Below the pieces are notes generated by a model. That model was not told the DNA's origin. It saw only the letters and a list, made by a program, of their open reading frames with translations, and searched no databases. From Lineus longissimus (lineage: Eukaryota; Nemertea; Pilidiophora; Heteronemertea; Lineidae): a DNA stretch of 64,000 nucleotides. A program made the position numbers and the translations under genes. Shown piece by piece: positions 31,685 through 43,760 of this stretch (position 1 is the stretch's first letter; each line of letters opens with the position of its first letter). The stretch lies in assembly GCF_910592395.1 (NCBI RefSeq), contig NC_088311.1, forward strand, positions 11,596,501 through 11,660,500. The letters are read 5' to 3'.

Positions 31685-34339
31685 CACCTAAAGTGTTCTG
31701 CATTGGCATTATTAAAGAAATGTAACATCTTTGACTTCATGACTGCTATGTTGTCATCATGAGTTGAATCGGAAACGGTACAGGCTTATGAGAACAACTA
31801 AATGGAATACTGGCTTGGCACTTCCTTTTTCACGGAGTGCCTTCACATTTCCACTGTTGATATTAATCCCGTCATTACCTGGGGTTATATGATACTTGTT
31901 TTTACCTGTGCCGATGGTCCTACACAGCTCTTCTTTATTTTCATGTGAAGGCCTCACCTTTTTCTGAAATTTTTTCCCTTAATAATAGGCCAAATCAAAT
32001 TTCCCTGAAATGTGTTCATGGGGGTAGGTGACTGTTAAAGAAAAAGGTGTGATTTTGTGAAATAGTAAAAAAACCCACCTTTTATTAGGCTCCGCATCAC
32101 TAATTGGACCAATCAGAGCGAAATGCACATGAAAATAGTACTTATAACATCATTTCAACAATGGAACAAAAACTGTTACTTATTTGAAAAATCGTTTTTT
32201 ATTGTTTAATGATTTTTCAAATAGCTGGTTCGAATATTTGGTGCAAATCACTATGCCAAAACATGGCAGATTTACACATTGAGTTCATACATCAATTTCG
32301 GGTCACCCAGGTAAAATTTGACCATTTGACCTCCCCAAAACTTTTGTAGCAAGCTGTGGAATATGGAGGATGTAGAATTGGCCGAAACCTTACTATGGAA
32401 ACTAGTAGAGGGCTGTGACTTTGATGAAATGTGCGAAATACTTCGTATCGCTGCCAACGCCTAGTGGCCTTGAATAGAGCTGTCTTTTAGTAAACAGCCA
32501 TGAGACACGGATATGACAAAAAGACATTTTTGATCAATGTTTATTTGTTGGTTCTGTTTAAGCAATATCGTAAATACACCAATCTTCTAATAAGGAGGAA
32601 ATATGTGTATAACCTATACAGAAACGTTGTTTTTCTTCTCCTAATTTGTTCCTTACCAAAAATTTAAGAAAATTAATTGGTGACTAAGCATGTAATTTGG
32701 CCTACGGGGAGGGGCTACCAGGTAGACCTTCTAGTGCATACTTATTTGAGCATTTGAATTCATTTTCCTTTATAGCATTGTCAAACGCCTGCATGATAAG
32801 TAACATCGAGGTATGTCTATTGAGGCGATGCATGAGCGTACATGTACAAGTACTTTACGTGTATACCTCGGTCAAAAGTAAATGAACACTTGAAATTTCC
32901 ACACAATATCTCCTAAAATATACACGACCCTCAAAAAGTTTGGGAACACTCACGCCACATGTAAAGTACAGATTTTATTCCCTATACAGGTTATATGGTT
33001 CGGTTGAGTACCACAGTTTGGTATGGGGTTTACAAACACTAAATGTCCATTTCAAGAAAAGTATTGTCAATTAGCACCTAACAAACACAAAATCCACACT
33101 CCTCGGATGGCTACTGCATAATTATTAGTAATATATACCCATCTTTGTGTGCTATATTGGCCTAATTACCCAACACAATGAGACCTGTTGACAGTGGATT
33201 TGAGTATTCTAATACAGCCATCCAAACTACCGCGCCTATTCAGAGCTCAATTCATGTCAAAGTAGACAATGTCAATTTTAATGTCATTTTAAAAAAGATC
33301 TTTATTCGCGAAAATATTCTACCGCGAATATATCCACCTTCAGCATCCGCGAACATTTTATGCCGCGAACACTTTTCGTCCTGCAGTATATGGGGGGGGG
33401 GGGGGGAACATAGGTACAGGGGAACATAGGGATGACCCCGTTTTACTGTAACATGTTGTCATCAAAATGACAAAATATGCCTAATATCTTTAGGGCTTTG
33501 GCCTAAAATCCCGGCAAGCTTGTACATTCAGAAATGGTCTTAGATCTATGAAACTATATAGTCGGTTCATCATATTTTAAGCTATTCTAAACATGTTCTG
33601 GAATACTAGTCCTAAATATTCTCATAACAGTTTCCTGGTGAATTTCTTTTATGGCTGGATGCCTGGAGAACAAATCAGCTGATAGATATTATCCGGGAGA
33701 CGTTATTATATTTCTGAAAGAGAAAATATCACATTAAACTGAAACAATGGCATTGTGCAGTTGTATACGAATTTCGCCCACGTAAACATTCACAAAGAGA
33801 GGACTCCTACAATATGTTTGTTCGGATTTTTTAGATCAAATATTTCTGATCAAAATTGGTGACGGTGAAGCAATGCATTTGGTCACTCATTTCCTCTTAC
33901 ATGTAGGCTTACAGTCGGGGAAAGTGTTATTAGATCATTGGTCACCATGGGGACTACGGAGTGCGCTCAGATTAAGTCGGAATGCCCTGACCCACTGATA
34001 TTAATTCGTCTCAGAATCTAGCAAAACATATAAAATAAATTGGCCTTTACAGTGTGGCCGGAACGCTTGTATTTCCACTATTCTCTGACCAAAACCACTA
34101 GTAGCCAACAAGTGGGTGGAGAATTCTTCTTGAAGAAAAATGAGGCAAAGATACATCATGATATCTCGATCGGTCCATTTTTGAGCGGGACAACATCAGA
34201 AAGTGGGTCGATCAGAGAGCGAGACAAGTGCAATCTGGATTCACGACATGTGGGTCACCACAACCTAAATGTCAGTACTCTCCATCTGATTTTAGGAGCG
34301 TGTTGATGACACTGGTGATTCATGATTTAGTGAGATTAC
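31685..34339. other. No supported exon; intron or 3' flank of the mosaic gene
   Basis: AT-rich non-coding DNA. A CGCGAAAATATT-type short motif recurs between 33304 and 33370, and a run of 15 G lies at 33392-33406. Further 3' exons of the minus-strand mosaic gene may lie here but none could be identified. Confidence 0.3.
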
Positions 34340-34507
34340 CTTGGCATATTGGCGGGTCACCTGTCCAGCGACCTGAAGACAGACATCTGCGATTTGTTCC
34401 AACAAGTTTGAATCCGATGTTGCAAGAATAGGAAGCTTTGCTGTGGACTTTGTCATAATCGGATAGAGATACCCTACCATTCTTTGGACTAGCTGGGATA
34501 CCACAAG
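34340..34507 (-). CDS. Sushi (CCP) module exon of the mosaic gene
   Basis: A 168-bp exon has acceptor TTTTCACAG|CT and donor CCAAG|GTAATC, phase 1 at both ends, the usual arrangement for shuffled sushi modules. It encodes one complete CCP domain of about 56 residues, starting CGIPASPKNGRVSL and with the usual four Cys (CGIP, YSCNIGFKL, NRRCLSSGRW, PPIC) and the conserved Trp in GRWTGDPPIC. Sushi modules bind other proteins or glycans in adhesion and complement-type proteins. It is the most 3' exon I could place for the minus-strand gene and lies 640 bp after a CUB exon in transcription order. Confidence 0.85.
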
Positions 34508-35147
34508 CTGTGAAAATGAGAATATAGGGTACTCGGATATGTTTAGAAACAGGCATGAGACACTCGCATACTTACTATTCCAAGCAATTACCGAGTTTAC
34601 AAAATGTTTGTGACAGTACCAAAAAACGATTAAACGTTCAGCCATTTCGCTTTTATTCAACCAGTCAAACAGTCTCAAACAAAGGCTGGTATATTTGAAA
34701 GGGATAATTATGGCAAAATGACCTAAAATAGAATTAAACCACCACGGAATTCACTTACAACTACAGAGGGTTCAAGAGTTCACCGGTCGCCATGGAGAAG
34801 CCCTCGAGAACTGATGACATAGTATGCAAAAAGGGAATCACCTCGTTCTCGTTCTCGGAGTGCATCTGAACCGCTTATAGTTTCCGCATCACCCAGCGTC
34901 TTGGTTAAATCACAATGCAGATTACATGTATCGTTTACTGACAAGTCATGATATAAGTCCATGGTTTAGTTATGTCTATAGAAGATCGCACACAATGCAC
35001 TCTGATTTTATTAAAAACTTATCATGGCCAAATTGGTTCTTTGACAAAATTCCTAAACATTAATGTTCAGATAGTCACTTTGGGGGCAATAAAAAGATAC
35101 TGGTCGCATCTTGTGCCATAGTATATTTAAAACGTTCATGCTCATAC
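34508..35147. other. Intron between CUB and sushi exons
   Basis: Lies between two minus-strand exons of matching phase 1. No repeat is seen. Confidence 0.6.
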
Positions 35148-35279
35148 CATATAATACAGCATCCCACTTCAGCGTAAAGCCCGCGAAAGTTGTTGTGCTG
35201 TCTGATTTGAAGAACACTGCGATGTCCTTATCGTCCGTCAATATAGCCGTTTTCGGAGCAGATAATCCACAAAATATAC
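35148..35279 (-). CDS. CUB domain, C-terminal exon, of the mosaic gene
   Basis: A 132-bp exon, phase 1 at both ends, has acceptor TTCATTCCAG and donor TATG|GTATGA. It encodes GIFCGLSAPKTAILTDD then IAVFFKSDSTTTFAGFTLKW, the last third of a CUB domain. It has the third Cys in xFCG, the I-x-F-x-S-D strand and the G-F-x-L-x-W end. In this gene each CUB seems to be split into three exons (1-0, 0-1, 1-1), and this is the third type. Its matching first exon may be the one at 46648-46772, with the introns between them enlarged by a LINE and MITEs. The middle exon was not found. Confidence 0.85.
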
Positions 35280-35479
35280 CTGGAATGAAAATCAAGACCA
35301 AAATAATTTCGACCAGGTTTTTGAATGCTGCAGTACAAAATCAGATCCTTTTCCCATGAAGATACTACAAGCAGTTTTGACAAGCGGCGATCCTCTGAAC
35401 TAACATGACCAATGCTCACTTCATACCACTCACATATGTAATAACCTTCGTCGCGCAGATACACTCTTTTCAAAAAGTT

Positions 35480-36222
35480 ATTTCAATGCCGTTTTTGGCT
35501 TTCTTGGTCGGTCAATCAGAGGTAGGCCCATTGACCTGGTTTGCCATTGACCACAAATGAACGAATGATGTGAATTACAACAACAAATCTGCAACTGGCG
35601 GTCGACACGCGATATTTTCAGATTATGGTTACAAGTTTTCTCTATGGATAGACATATTCGAAAAAATATTTTTTGTACAGTATCTGTGCATTCAAGATCC
35701 CAATGATCGTTTTTTAAATATTTGGGCGGAAGTAGGCAATATTCAGAAAATTGTAAACCGATGCCTTTTAGGGCATTTATTTGTTTATCCCAATTAAATG
35801 GAATGTGTTTTTAGAAAAAACGGATCATTAGCACCTGCACACACCATGCCTTGATGTGCGAGACCAAATCTGAAACGGATATGTTGCATCGTGAAGTCTG
35901 TAGGATTGTTCAAAACTCAAATTATGACCTCTGGTTAAAAGCTAATAAACTCCTTTTGAATTGATGAAATTGACATTTTTTAATGCAAATGAGAAGATAA
36001 ATGTTGGAACTAAAACATAAACTGAAATGAATATATAACCTTCTGTGAGTTATATGCTATACAAATTTTTGTTGGAAGTGCGCACTAGATGTGTCATAGG
36101 TGAACCCTAGCCTTAATGGACCCGATTAATCCATTAGCATCTTCTTTAAATGAATTACAATCATCAATGGCGCCGACAGAATATTACTTAGACATCAAAT
36201 CAATTTATTGAATTAATTGATT
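35480..36222. other. Intronic DNA, no exon supported
   Basis: AT-rich DNA between a CUB exon and the kinase-capturing transposon. Nothing recognised. Confidence 0.35.
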
Positions 36223-36287
36223 ATATATGTAGGGTGTCTATAAACCGAAGATCGAAGACCGAAGATCGAAGATAGAAGACCCACCCA

Positions 36288-36628
36288 AAACTATAAAACG
36301 AAGATCCCCCCAACTATAAAAGGAAGACCCTAATGTCAACTATAAAACGAAGATCCCCCCATCTATAAAAGGAAGACCCTAATGTCAACTATAAAACGAA
36401 GATCCCCCCAACTATAAAAGGAAGACCCTGATGTCAACTATAAAACGAAGATCCCCCCAACTATAAAAGGAAGACCCTAATGTCAACTATAAAACGAAGA
36501 TCCCCCCAACTATAAAAGGAAGACCCTGATGTCAACTATAAAACGAAGATCCCCCCAACTATAAAAGGAAGACCCTAATGTCAACTATAAAACGAAGATC
36601 CCCCCATCTATAAAAGGAAGACCCTGAT
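36288..36628 (+). repeat. Left 49-bp tandem array, ~7 copies
   Basis: Units start about every 49 bp from 36291. They differ mainly at AACTATAAAAGG versus ATCTATAAAAGG and CCCTAATG versus CCCTGATG. Confidence 0.9.
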
Positions 36629-37027
36629 GGTTTTCATTCTCATGTTCAGTTACTGTTTTCATTTTCGGTCCATGCTACATTAATGATTTGAGAAAGTAAG
36701 TGTACCGGGTACTACACCAGTCGTGTCTAGCCTTAGCAGCTTAGTGGCACAGTTTACATAAGGCGGGGAGCCCCGTACCTGTTACCATGCAGCCGTGCTC
36801 CAATATGACCTAGTTTCTCACTGTACTCATCATAGCCAGCCCTCAGCTTCGTCCAGAAGCTGTTTCTATGTGCATGTGTGTGTATCGTCATAGGCTCCCA
36901 GCAGGTTAGTTGATCACACGGCCAATATGGAATTGGTCCTACATACAGAAAAACAATCCAAACGTGCACGTGCAGGCGATGTCTACATGGCACTTGCCTG
37001 CTAGTTTTCATTGACATTGATTTTCAG

Positions 37028-37196
37028 GATTCCCTTTATCAGTTTTCAAACATGGCTTTTAAATTACCAAAATTGAATGTGTCAGGTAAACAGAAGTGCG
37101 AGACATTTTTCAAGAAATTCAAATGGGCCGATTTGAGTGTCGTAGAAGAGATCGGGCAAGGAGCTTACGGGACTGTGTTTCGGGCAAAATGTACGG
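37028..37196 (+). CDS. Captured first coding exon of a protein kinase gene
   Basis: Acceptor TTGATTTTCAG ends at 37027. Then 24 nt of 5'UTR lead to ATG 37052 in good context, with an open frame of 48 codons plus 1 nt to a donor-like ACGG|GTAATA at 37197. The product begins MAFKLPKLNV and has a glycine-rich nucleotide loop, IGQGAYGTVF, at residues 34-43. That is the start of a Ser/Thr or Tyr kinase domain, with the catalytic Lys expected in the next, absent exon. It is in opposite orientation to the surrounding mosaic gene and enclosed by Mutator-like arms, so it was probably copied from elsewhere in the genome. Without splicing, the frame runs on to a stop at 37318. Confidence 0.75.
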
Positions 37197-37404
37197 GTAA
37201 TACCATCATGGGTCGAGACTGGCAGGTCGGTCGCCAACTCCTAAATGCAGTGTTAGGAAAATCCGGAATTTACCTGAATGATCTGATCTCCTATGTCACT
37301 ACGCCGCACTCAGGCTAGCTTGCTTGTTGAAATACAGATGCTCAGTCACGTGTTATGACGTGCAAGTCTGCAGTAACTGAACTTGAGGGTCTAAAACCAC
37401 CAGG

Positions 37405-37845
37405 GTCTTCCTTTTATAGATGGGGGGATCTTCGTTTTATAGTTGACATTAGGGTCTTCCTTTTCTAGTTGGGGGGATCTTCGTTTTATAGTTGACATTA
37501 GGGTCTTCCTTTTATAGATTGGGGGATCTTCGTTTTATAGTTGACATTAGGGTCTTCCTTTTATAGATGGGGGGATCTTCGTTTTATAGTTGACATCAGG
37601 GTCTTCCTTTTATAGTTGGGGGATCTTCGTTTTATAGTTGACATTAGGGTCTTCCTTTTCTAGTTGGGGGGATCTTCGTTTTATAGTTGACATTAGGGTC
37701 TTCCTTTTATAGTTGGGGGGATCTTCGTTTTATAGTTGACATCAGGGTCTTCCTTTTATAGTTGGGGGATCTTCGTTTTATAGTTGACATCAGGGTCTTC
37801 CTTTTATAGTTGGGGGGATCTTCGTTTTATAGTTTTGGGGGGGGT
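37405..37845 (-). repeat. Right 49-bp tandem array, ~9 copies, inverted
   Basis: Same unit as the left array on the opposite strand (GGGTCTTCCTTTTATAGTTG then GGGGGATCTTCGTTTTATAG). Several units have lost or gained a G. Confidence 0.9.
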
Positions 37846-38298
37846 CTTCCATCTTCGATCTTCGGTCTTCGGTCTTTGGTCTTCGGTTTATAGACACCCA
37901 TATATGTATACACAAATAAACATGAAATTGATAGGAATTTTAGAATTTTGGTATAATTCGAAATTGTATTGCACACTGATTCTCGCTTTTTATCATTAAG
38001 TTGCTTCTTTTCATTTCTTCTATCAACTCAAATATGTTGGCTGCAAACGGAGTACAATATGAAATAGTAACACTGTGCAAATAGTACATAATGTACCAGT
38101 ACCAGGTACAACTCTCATATTGCAGACACATTAATGTATGGATATTTACCATTATTGCTGAAAATCTGAGGCTCATTGATTCTTTTTTAAAGAAACTGAT
38201 GTTTAGAAATTGGAGATGAAAAATGCAGTGCCCGACAGAAGATATACTCAGCAAATCGTATAAAACGAGAGTGCAATGTGCTTCTGTCAACGACGTTT

Positions 38299-38765
38299 CA
38301 CTCTTAGAAAAAAGGGTTCAACAAAGAACCTTTAGGCCGCTGCTGTAGGAGCATCTCCTTGAGGTTCTTCAAAGAGCCTCTCCAAGGGGTGCTATCATAG
38401 CACCCTACCAATACTGAGGGTGCTCCAAAGCACCTCATCAGGGGTTGCTTTACAGCACCCTATCATAGGGTGCTCCCACAGCGGCAAAAGGCGCTTTAAA
38501 CTTAAAGAACCTCCCAATAAGGGGTGCTCCCAATAAGGGGTGCTTCCAAGGGGTGCTTCCAAGAACCGTAATTAGAGGTGCATCCATAGGGTGCTCCCAC
38601 AGCGGCGAAAGGTGCTACATAGAACCCACCACTAGGGTTCTTTCAAGCACCTTAGCTTAGGGGTGCTCCCACAGCGGCAGGGGGTGCTTCGCAGCACCCT
38701 TTGCATATCGTAGTGTGATATGCAAAGGGTGCTAGGAAGCACCCTCTAAGTCAGGGTGCAAGACA
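38299..38765. repeat. AGGGTGCT-rich repeat cluster with hairpins
   Basis: Starts CACTCTTAGAAAAAAGGGTTC and is filled with interspersed AGGGTGCTCC, AGAACCT and CCACAGCGGC motifs in both orientations. GGGTGCTCCCACAGCGGC recurs three times (about 38468, 38590 and 38660). The CACT start resembles CACTA-type termini, but no matching right end was found. Confidence 0.65.
38693..38733. repeat. Perfect 17-bp hairpin
   Basis: AGCACCCTTTGCATATC (38693-38709) pairs with GATATGCAAAGGGTGCT (38717-38733) across a 7-nt loop. Confidence 0.85.
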
Positions 38766-41187
38766 AAACAAAAATCTGAAACCAAAATCGTAAATGCACT
38801 GACTTAGAAGTTTATTAATACAAACACTTCAATCCAATAATGACAAAAAACGATCAACCAAAAAATCTTGCCATTCAACAGATTCTGAAGAGCCAAAAGT
38901 TGTAAAGTAACTATAGGCTGCTGAAAGGGAATAGAGGATTCTGGATAATTTTAGTCAAATTAGTACATGTAGTTTTTCTGCCAAAACTTCACAACTTTAG
39001 AAAATATCGCAGAATTTTATTCTAGCAGCCAGTAAGTGTGCAACAAAGTCTTCTAAACCTCTAATTCTGTGAGAGTTCACAATATCCTGCTAGGAAATCT
39101 TTATTACTTCGTCTAATCCACTGTATGACGTCTTCCACGACCGATTGTGTATGGCAATATGACGACTACCAATATATATCAGGTTATTCAAAAAAGAACT
39201 GCCTGTCTTTCAAAGATAAATATCTAAGAGACGGAAAAATTAAAAGTATCTAAAATTGGTGCACATCTAGGATTATAGCGGCTATAAATATCGCATGTAA
39301 ATTTCAGCACTGTGACTATTTTATGTTTTACATGGCCATGCATCATGTAAAATATTATGTCAAAAATTTCCATACCAAATTTACGTCTTCATCCAAATTT
39401 CAGCAGGCCATCCTGAGATCTGGCTCGTATACAAAAAAGTTGAGAAAAACCAGTACAATCCGCTGGGAAGGGTGGCTCTTCCGATTACTTTACACCCCTT
39501 GTAATAGAGCCCATAGTCATGACAATAGGCTTCCACTGAGAAACACACGTATGACTTGATGACGGTTATTCTAAGATATCTTTTTGAAATGATCTTGGCA
39601 CGGGAAGGGCATTGTTCATGTTGATCGTGCGAAATCCGCTTTTAATACAGAGCAACACTCTGATTGGGCGCTTGTCTTCTACCGCTACAATCCGTCTGAA
39701 GGGAATGGATTTCATCAGGGGTTTGAAAAGGTAGTATGTATATTGAAAATCACTGGTTATGTCAGGATGTCAGCAGGCATGCATATTACCAAGTTTGACT
39801 AGCACTTGTTTGGGGTGACAATTGCTAAATGATACATTCTTGGAGACACTCATGGTGTTTATGACGCAATATAATTGCTAAAATCCTATTGGTTATCACT
39901 CTAATGACGTTATCATTACCATATATCCGTGAATAACGGTATTTAGTGCCCTAAAATGGGTTCCACTTAATGCAGAATTATATTTTACGAAATGTAAGGA
40001 TATCAATATGGGCTGTATGGTCTACTGTTTTACATAAATCACAAATGGCTGGGCAATGAATGATCATAACTGATATCAAAACTGCATGTATGGGTCATTT
40101 TCCAAGTTAAAGTATTTACGCGTGGCTCATCTGTCAAATCAGCGCTCAGACACAATGATAACGTCACATCACTGGCTGGCAATCATGTATCTGGTCACTT
40201 AAAAAGCTAAATCTACAACAAAACAATCAAATAGATGTAGGCTGATTTTCTTGAGGTTATATGTCGATGTTTTTCGTTGTTTCAGGTTATCAGACGTGTG
40301 AAAAGCACATTTTTAGAGAAAATGGTAAATCTCCGATGCTGCAATTGTTAAGGTGTTCTTAAAATTTCGTTACTGTTCAATAGTTCCAATAGTAACTGCG
40401 CCGAAATTTACACGATATAAGTATGATATAACATCAAAGATGGGTGCCAAATTCTGGACACTTTTGTCTGTCCATCCCTTTAGATATAAAACTATAAAGT
40501 AAGACAGGTTTTTTTCTGAATAACCTGATATTGTCCATTACGACGTAATTTCTGTTCTCTATATTGATATCAATAACACGTACCATAGGTTTGTCCTAAT
40601 TCACCTGATGCGACGTCTACGCCACGTACAACAACGCTATCAAAACTGCAGCCCTTCTGGTCACTTGGTTCGATTTCAAACTTTCCCTCGAATTCGAAAC
40701 GCACATGCTGAAGGAAAAGGACGTTACTTTAGAACACGAAAACAATTAAAATGTGTGAATCGAATGCGATTGAGAGGGGTCGGGGAAAGGGCATAATTTT
40801 CGACTAGCTTTTTACACCAGTACTAACATATTGGGCGGCAAACATTACATTTAGCTATTTATAACTAGTCTGTGAAAATACGAGGTTAGATAACCTCTGG
40901 CACTAAACTTCGGTACGATCTACTAGCTGGATCTTATGGGTCACTGTTGGGCGAAACTGAAAACGCAAAATATGCCTCACATCAATGATCTGTTGTCAAT
41001 ATAAAATGTATGTATGGTACTTCATGATTTTTACTCTTGACTTTGAAGGGACAACTCGTAATATCTCAATTACGGGTTTTTGATTTATCCAACTTTTCAC
41101 GGTCACAGATAGCGGTCAAACAGCGTAAATTGGCCATTAGAATTTAACCAATGCACATTTCAATGCACAAGGCACTGTACTCCGTTC
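38766..41187. other. Intronic/intergenic DNA without recognised genes
   Basis: AT-rich. A partial copy of the CTCF-motif repeat family (CCAACTTTTCACGGTCACAG) lies near 41085-41145. No exon of the mosaic gene was recognised. Confidence 0.35.
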
Positions 41188-43150
41188 TAGTATGATAATG
41201 TGAAGGGTACGGACGCAACTTGTGAACTTTTTGGTGAGAAGTTTAAACGTTTGTATAATTCTGTATCGTATGATATAAATGAGATGAATGATGTGAAGAG
41301 AGATATTGATACGGGTATTACCAGACATTGTATTGACAATAATCATGATCATGTATTGAGTGTGCACGAAGTTATGAAGGGAGTACAGTGTCTGAAGCGA
41401 GGTAAAAAAGACAGTAACCCCAAAATTATGTCGGATCACTTTATAAATGGGGATCATTTATTACATGTTTACGTGTCTTTTTTAGTGAGCTCCATGATGA
41501 GTCACGGATATTGCCCGATGGGGTTTGTTCGAAATAAAGTAGTTCCAATTCAAAAAAACAGTAGAAAGTCTTTGAAAACGTCCGATAATTATAGAGGTAT
41601 TTCGCTAAGTAGCGTTATTGGCAAAATAATGGATAACATATTCCTAAAAAAGTACGAGAATGAGCTAAGTACATCTGATGCCCAGTTTGGGTTCAAGGCA
41701 GGTCTCTCCACAGCTACGTGTAGCACGGCTATAAATGAAGTAATTAATTATTATAACGGTTGCAACACCGCAGTGTATTGCGTAATGCTTGATGCAAGCA
41801 AAGCATTTGATTGTGTTCATTTTGTGAAACTATTTCGAATTTTGATCAAAAAAGGGCTATGTCCATTAGCGGCTAGGCTATTAGCCAACATCTACACACA
41901 ACAACGTGTACAGGTTCAGTGGGGGAAGCATATGTCTGGTGAATTTACTGTATCCAATTGAGTTAAGCAGGGTGGGGTGCTCTCCCCCGTTCTTTTTGGA
42001 ATTTATCTGGATGAGCTTATTACGAGTATAAAAACTGACGGTTTCGGCTGCCATGTTGGCAACATTTTTTGCGGTGTATTTGCATATGCCGATGATGTTA
42101 TTCTCTTAGCACCATCGTTCTATGGGTTAAATAAGATGCTAAACACGGCTCGTCAATTTTCTATTGAATTCAAAATATCCTTCAACGCATCTAAGAGTAG
42201 ATATTTAGTCTTCGGGTCACATGACCCGCCAGGGGAGATTGTATTTGAGGGTACAAGGGTTCAAATTTCTAATGAAGAAATTCATTTGGGCATTCTTCTT
42301 GGTCCTGATGTTCGTCGGAGTAGGGTTCAGGTTTTAGTTAATGATCTGTACAAACGGACCAACATGCTTATGGCTCAGTTTAGGTACGCCAACTTTGAAA
42401 TCAGATATAAGTTATTCAAAAGTTTTTGTATGCCGCTGTATGGTTACAAGTTGCTAGATTGTTCAAAACCATACATGGAAGAATTGTATATTGCATGGCG
42501 TAAATGTATTCGTCAGATTTTGTGTTTGCCATATCGCACTCATAATGACCTGTTACCAGCCATTATAAAGGACTGTAGCGTTCAAACTCAATTGGAGAAA
42601 AGGTTCGTAAAATTCATCAAAGGACTGCGGAAATCAGGAAATACACTCGTAAAGGTTACAGTTGGATTATTATTTGCCGGGAGCGTCTCATCAGTGGGGA
42701 AAAGTCTAACTATGGTGTTACAAAAGTACAACTGGAATAGGGATCAGCTGCCTGATGAATGTATAATGCGAAGGGACATCAATAGGGAATTTTGGGGATT
42801 GGGGCATAATAGGGTTGCCATCCAAGTTAGGGAATTGCTTGAAATGCGGGAGGCAGGGAATCATATTCTCACAAAAGAGGAAATAGACATGATAATTAAC
42901 TTTTTGTGTACAGGTTGATTTGATGGAGTATTGTTTTTGGTGTTAGTTTTATTGTGATAGTTCAAGATACTAATGTAACTTATTCAGGATCATCTCCAAG
43001 AATGAGAGGTTTTCGGGTTCGACTCTCAGTCTTACCTTTTAATTTGTTTGCCTTATCGTAAACTTGTATTTGCACCCAACTCTGTATTGTCTTATTGCAC
43101 CTAATTTTTTGTTATCTGTACAACGGAAAGTAGTACGAATAAACATATAT
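41188..43150 (+). mobile_element. 5'-truncated non-LTR retrotransposon, second family
   Basis: Begins abruptly inside the pre-RT region and continues through the RT and C-terminal region to 42918. A non-coding tail of about 230 bp follows, containing AATAAA near 43138. It is quite different in sequence from the LINE at 7.3-9.4 kb (FAYADD box versus FADDT), so it belongs to another clade, which I cannot place with certainty. It is opposite in strand to the host mosaic gene and lies in one of its introns. Confidence 0.85.
41200..42918 (+). pseudogene. LINE reverse transcriptase, one in-frame stop
   Basis: RT blocks in order: DNYRGISLSSVIGKIMDN; VYCVMLDASKAFDCVHF with the first Asp; the region before QGGVLSPVLFGIYLD; FAYADDVILLAP with the catalytic Asp pair; and FNASKSRYLVFG. 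A single TGA (41959-41961) stands just before VKQGG, where related elements have a Gly codon, so a GGA to TGA change is the simplest cause. The rest is open for 573 codons. The C-terminal part after about 42450 is Cys- and Lys-containing without further recognisable motifs. Confidence 0.9.
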
Positions 43151-43534
43151 ATATTGCCGCTAATTAGTGATAAGTGATGATGAGTTGAAAACAGGTCAGA
43201 TGACCTCTAAGATTGAACCCATGTTTGATCTGAGGGCGAATGTTCGCCTCAATTGCCGAAATAAAAAATAAAAAATAGTCAAAACTCTTGAAATTAATGA
43301 CCTTATCATCTCCGAATTTTCAAATCTGGTACACTTAATGGCAAACATGGCATACTATATACTCTGGTGTGGATTTGACCAACATTTCAACGACAAATCT
43401 TGGTCAAATGGCGTAAATTGAACTGTGTAACTTTTATAAAGGATACAGGTATGATATAATACCCAGACTATTGATTCGCACCGCCTTCCCAAGGTCACAG
43501 AGGATACACGGCGACGACTAAGAGCGTAACAATG
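43151..43534. other. Diverged repeat DNA, no gene
   Basis: Contains a weak fragment of the CTCF-motif repeat family (GGCGTAAATTG near 43408; GGTACACTTAATGG near 43328). Confidence 0.4.
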
Positions 43535-43760
43535 AGGCCGTTTTTCGGTACTATCAACCAAACCAAACCAGACCAGACCTGATCAGACAATGTATGACAC
43601 CATGAATGACGTCAGTCCCGTGATGTAAGTATATGTATATCGAGCCAGAGTAGACCAGAGCATAACATGCATGTTGCGTTCATACACGGTAGACATATCT
43701 TGATTAATCTAATTCTAAACCGATATATATCTAGATTGGTTTGGCCCCATGTAAACGGCC
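43535..43760. mobile_element. Small MITE, GGCCGTTT ends
   Basis: Inverted ends GGCCGTTT and AAACGGCC, with further similarity (CAACCAAACC against CCAAACCAATC). The interior has AACCAAACCAGACC repeats. No secure target duplication is seen. Confidence 0.45.

Larger units (their letters stand above)
36232..37899. mobile_element. Pack-MULE-like element with tandem-repeat arms and a captured exon
   Basis: The ends are inverted repeats starting GGGTGTCTATAAACCGAAG, followed by GAAGAYCGAAGA subrepeats. Next come arms of a 49-bp tandem unit (ACTATAAAACGAAGATCCCC... plus ACTATAAAAGGAAGACCCT): about 7 copies at 36288-36628 and about 9 inverted copies at 37405-37845. ATATATGTA flanks both sides exactly (36223-36231 and 37900-37908), a 9-bp duplication typical of the Mutator superfamily. 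The ~770-bp interior is unlike the arms and contains a spliceable exon with a protein-kinase start. No transposase is present, so the element is non-autonomous. Confidence 0.88.

Noticed and set aside
35350-35470. Possible middle exon of the second CUB (minus, ICEWYEVSIG)
   Set aside because: The Cys-x-x-x-V-x-I pattern is suggestive, but no acceptor is seen, a stop lies just upstream, and no donor gives the required phase 1.
36288-37845. CRISPR-like regular arrays
   Set aside because: The units are contiguous tandem repeats without unique spacers, arranged as inverted arms of a eukaryotic transposon.
38299-38765. CACTA (EnSpm) transposon
   Set aside because: The left end CACTCTTAGAAA fits, but no matching right end or 2-3-bp duplication was found.
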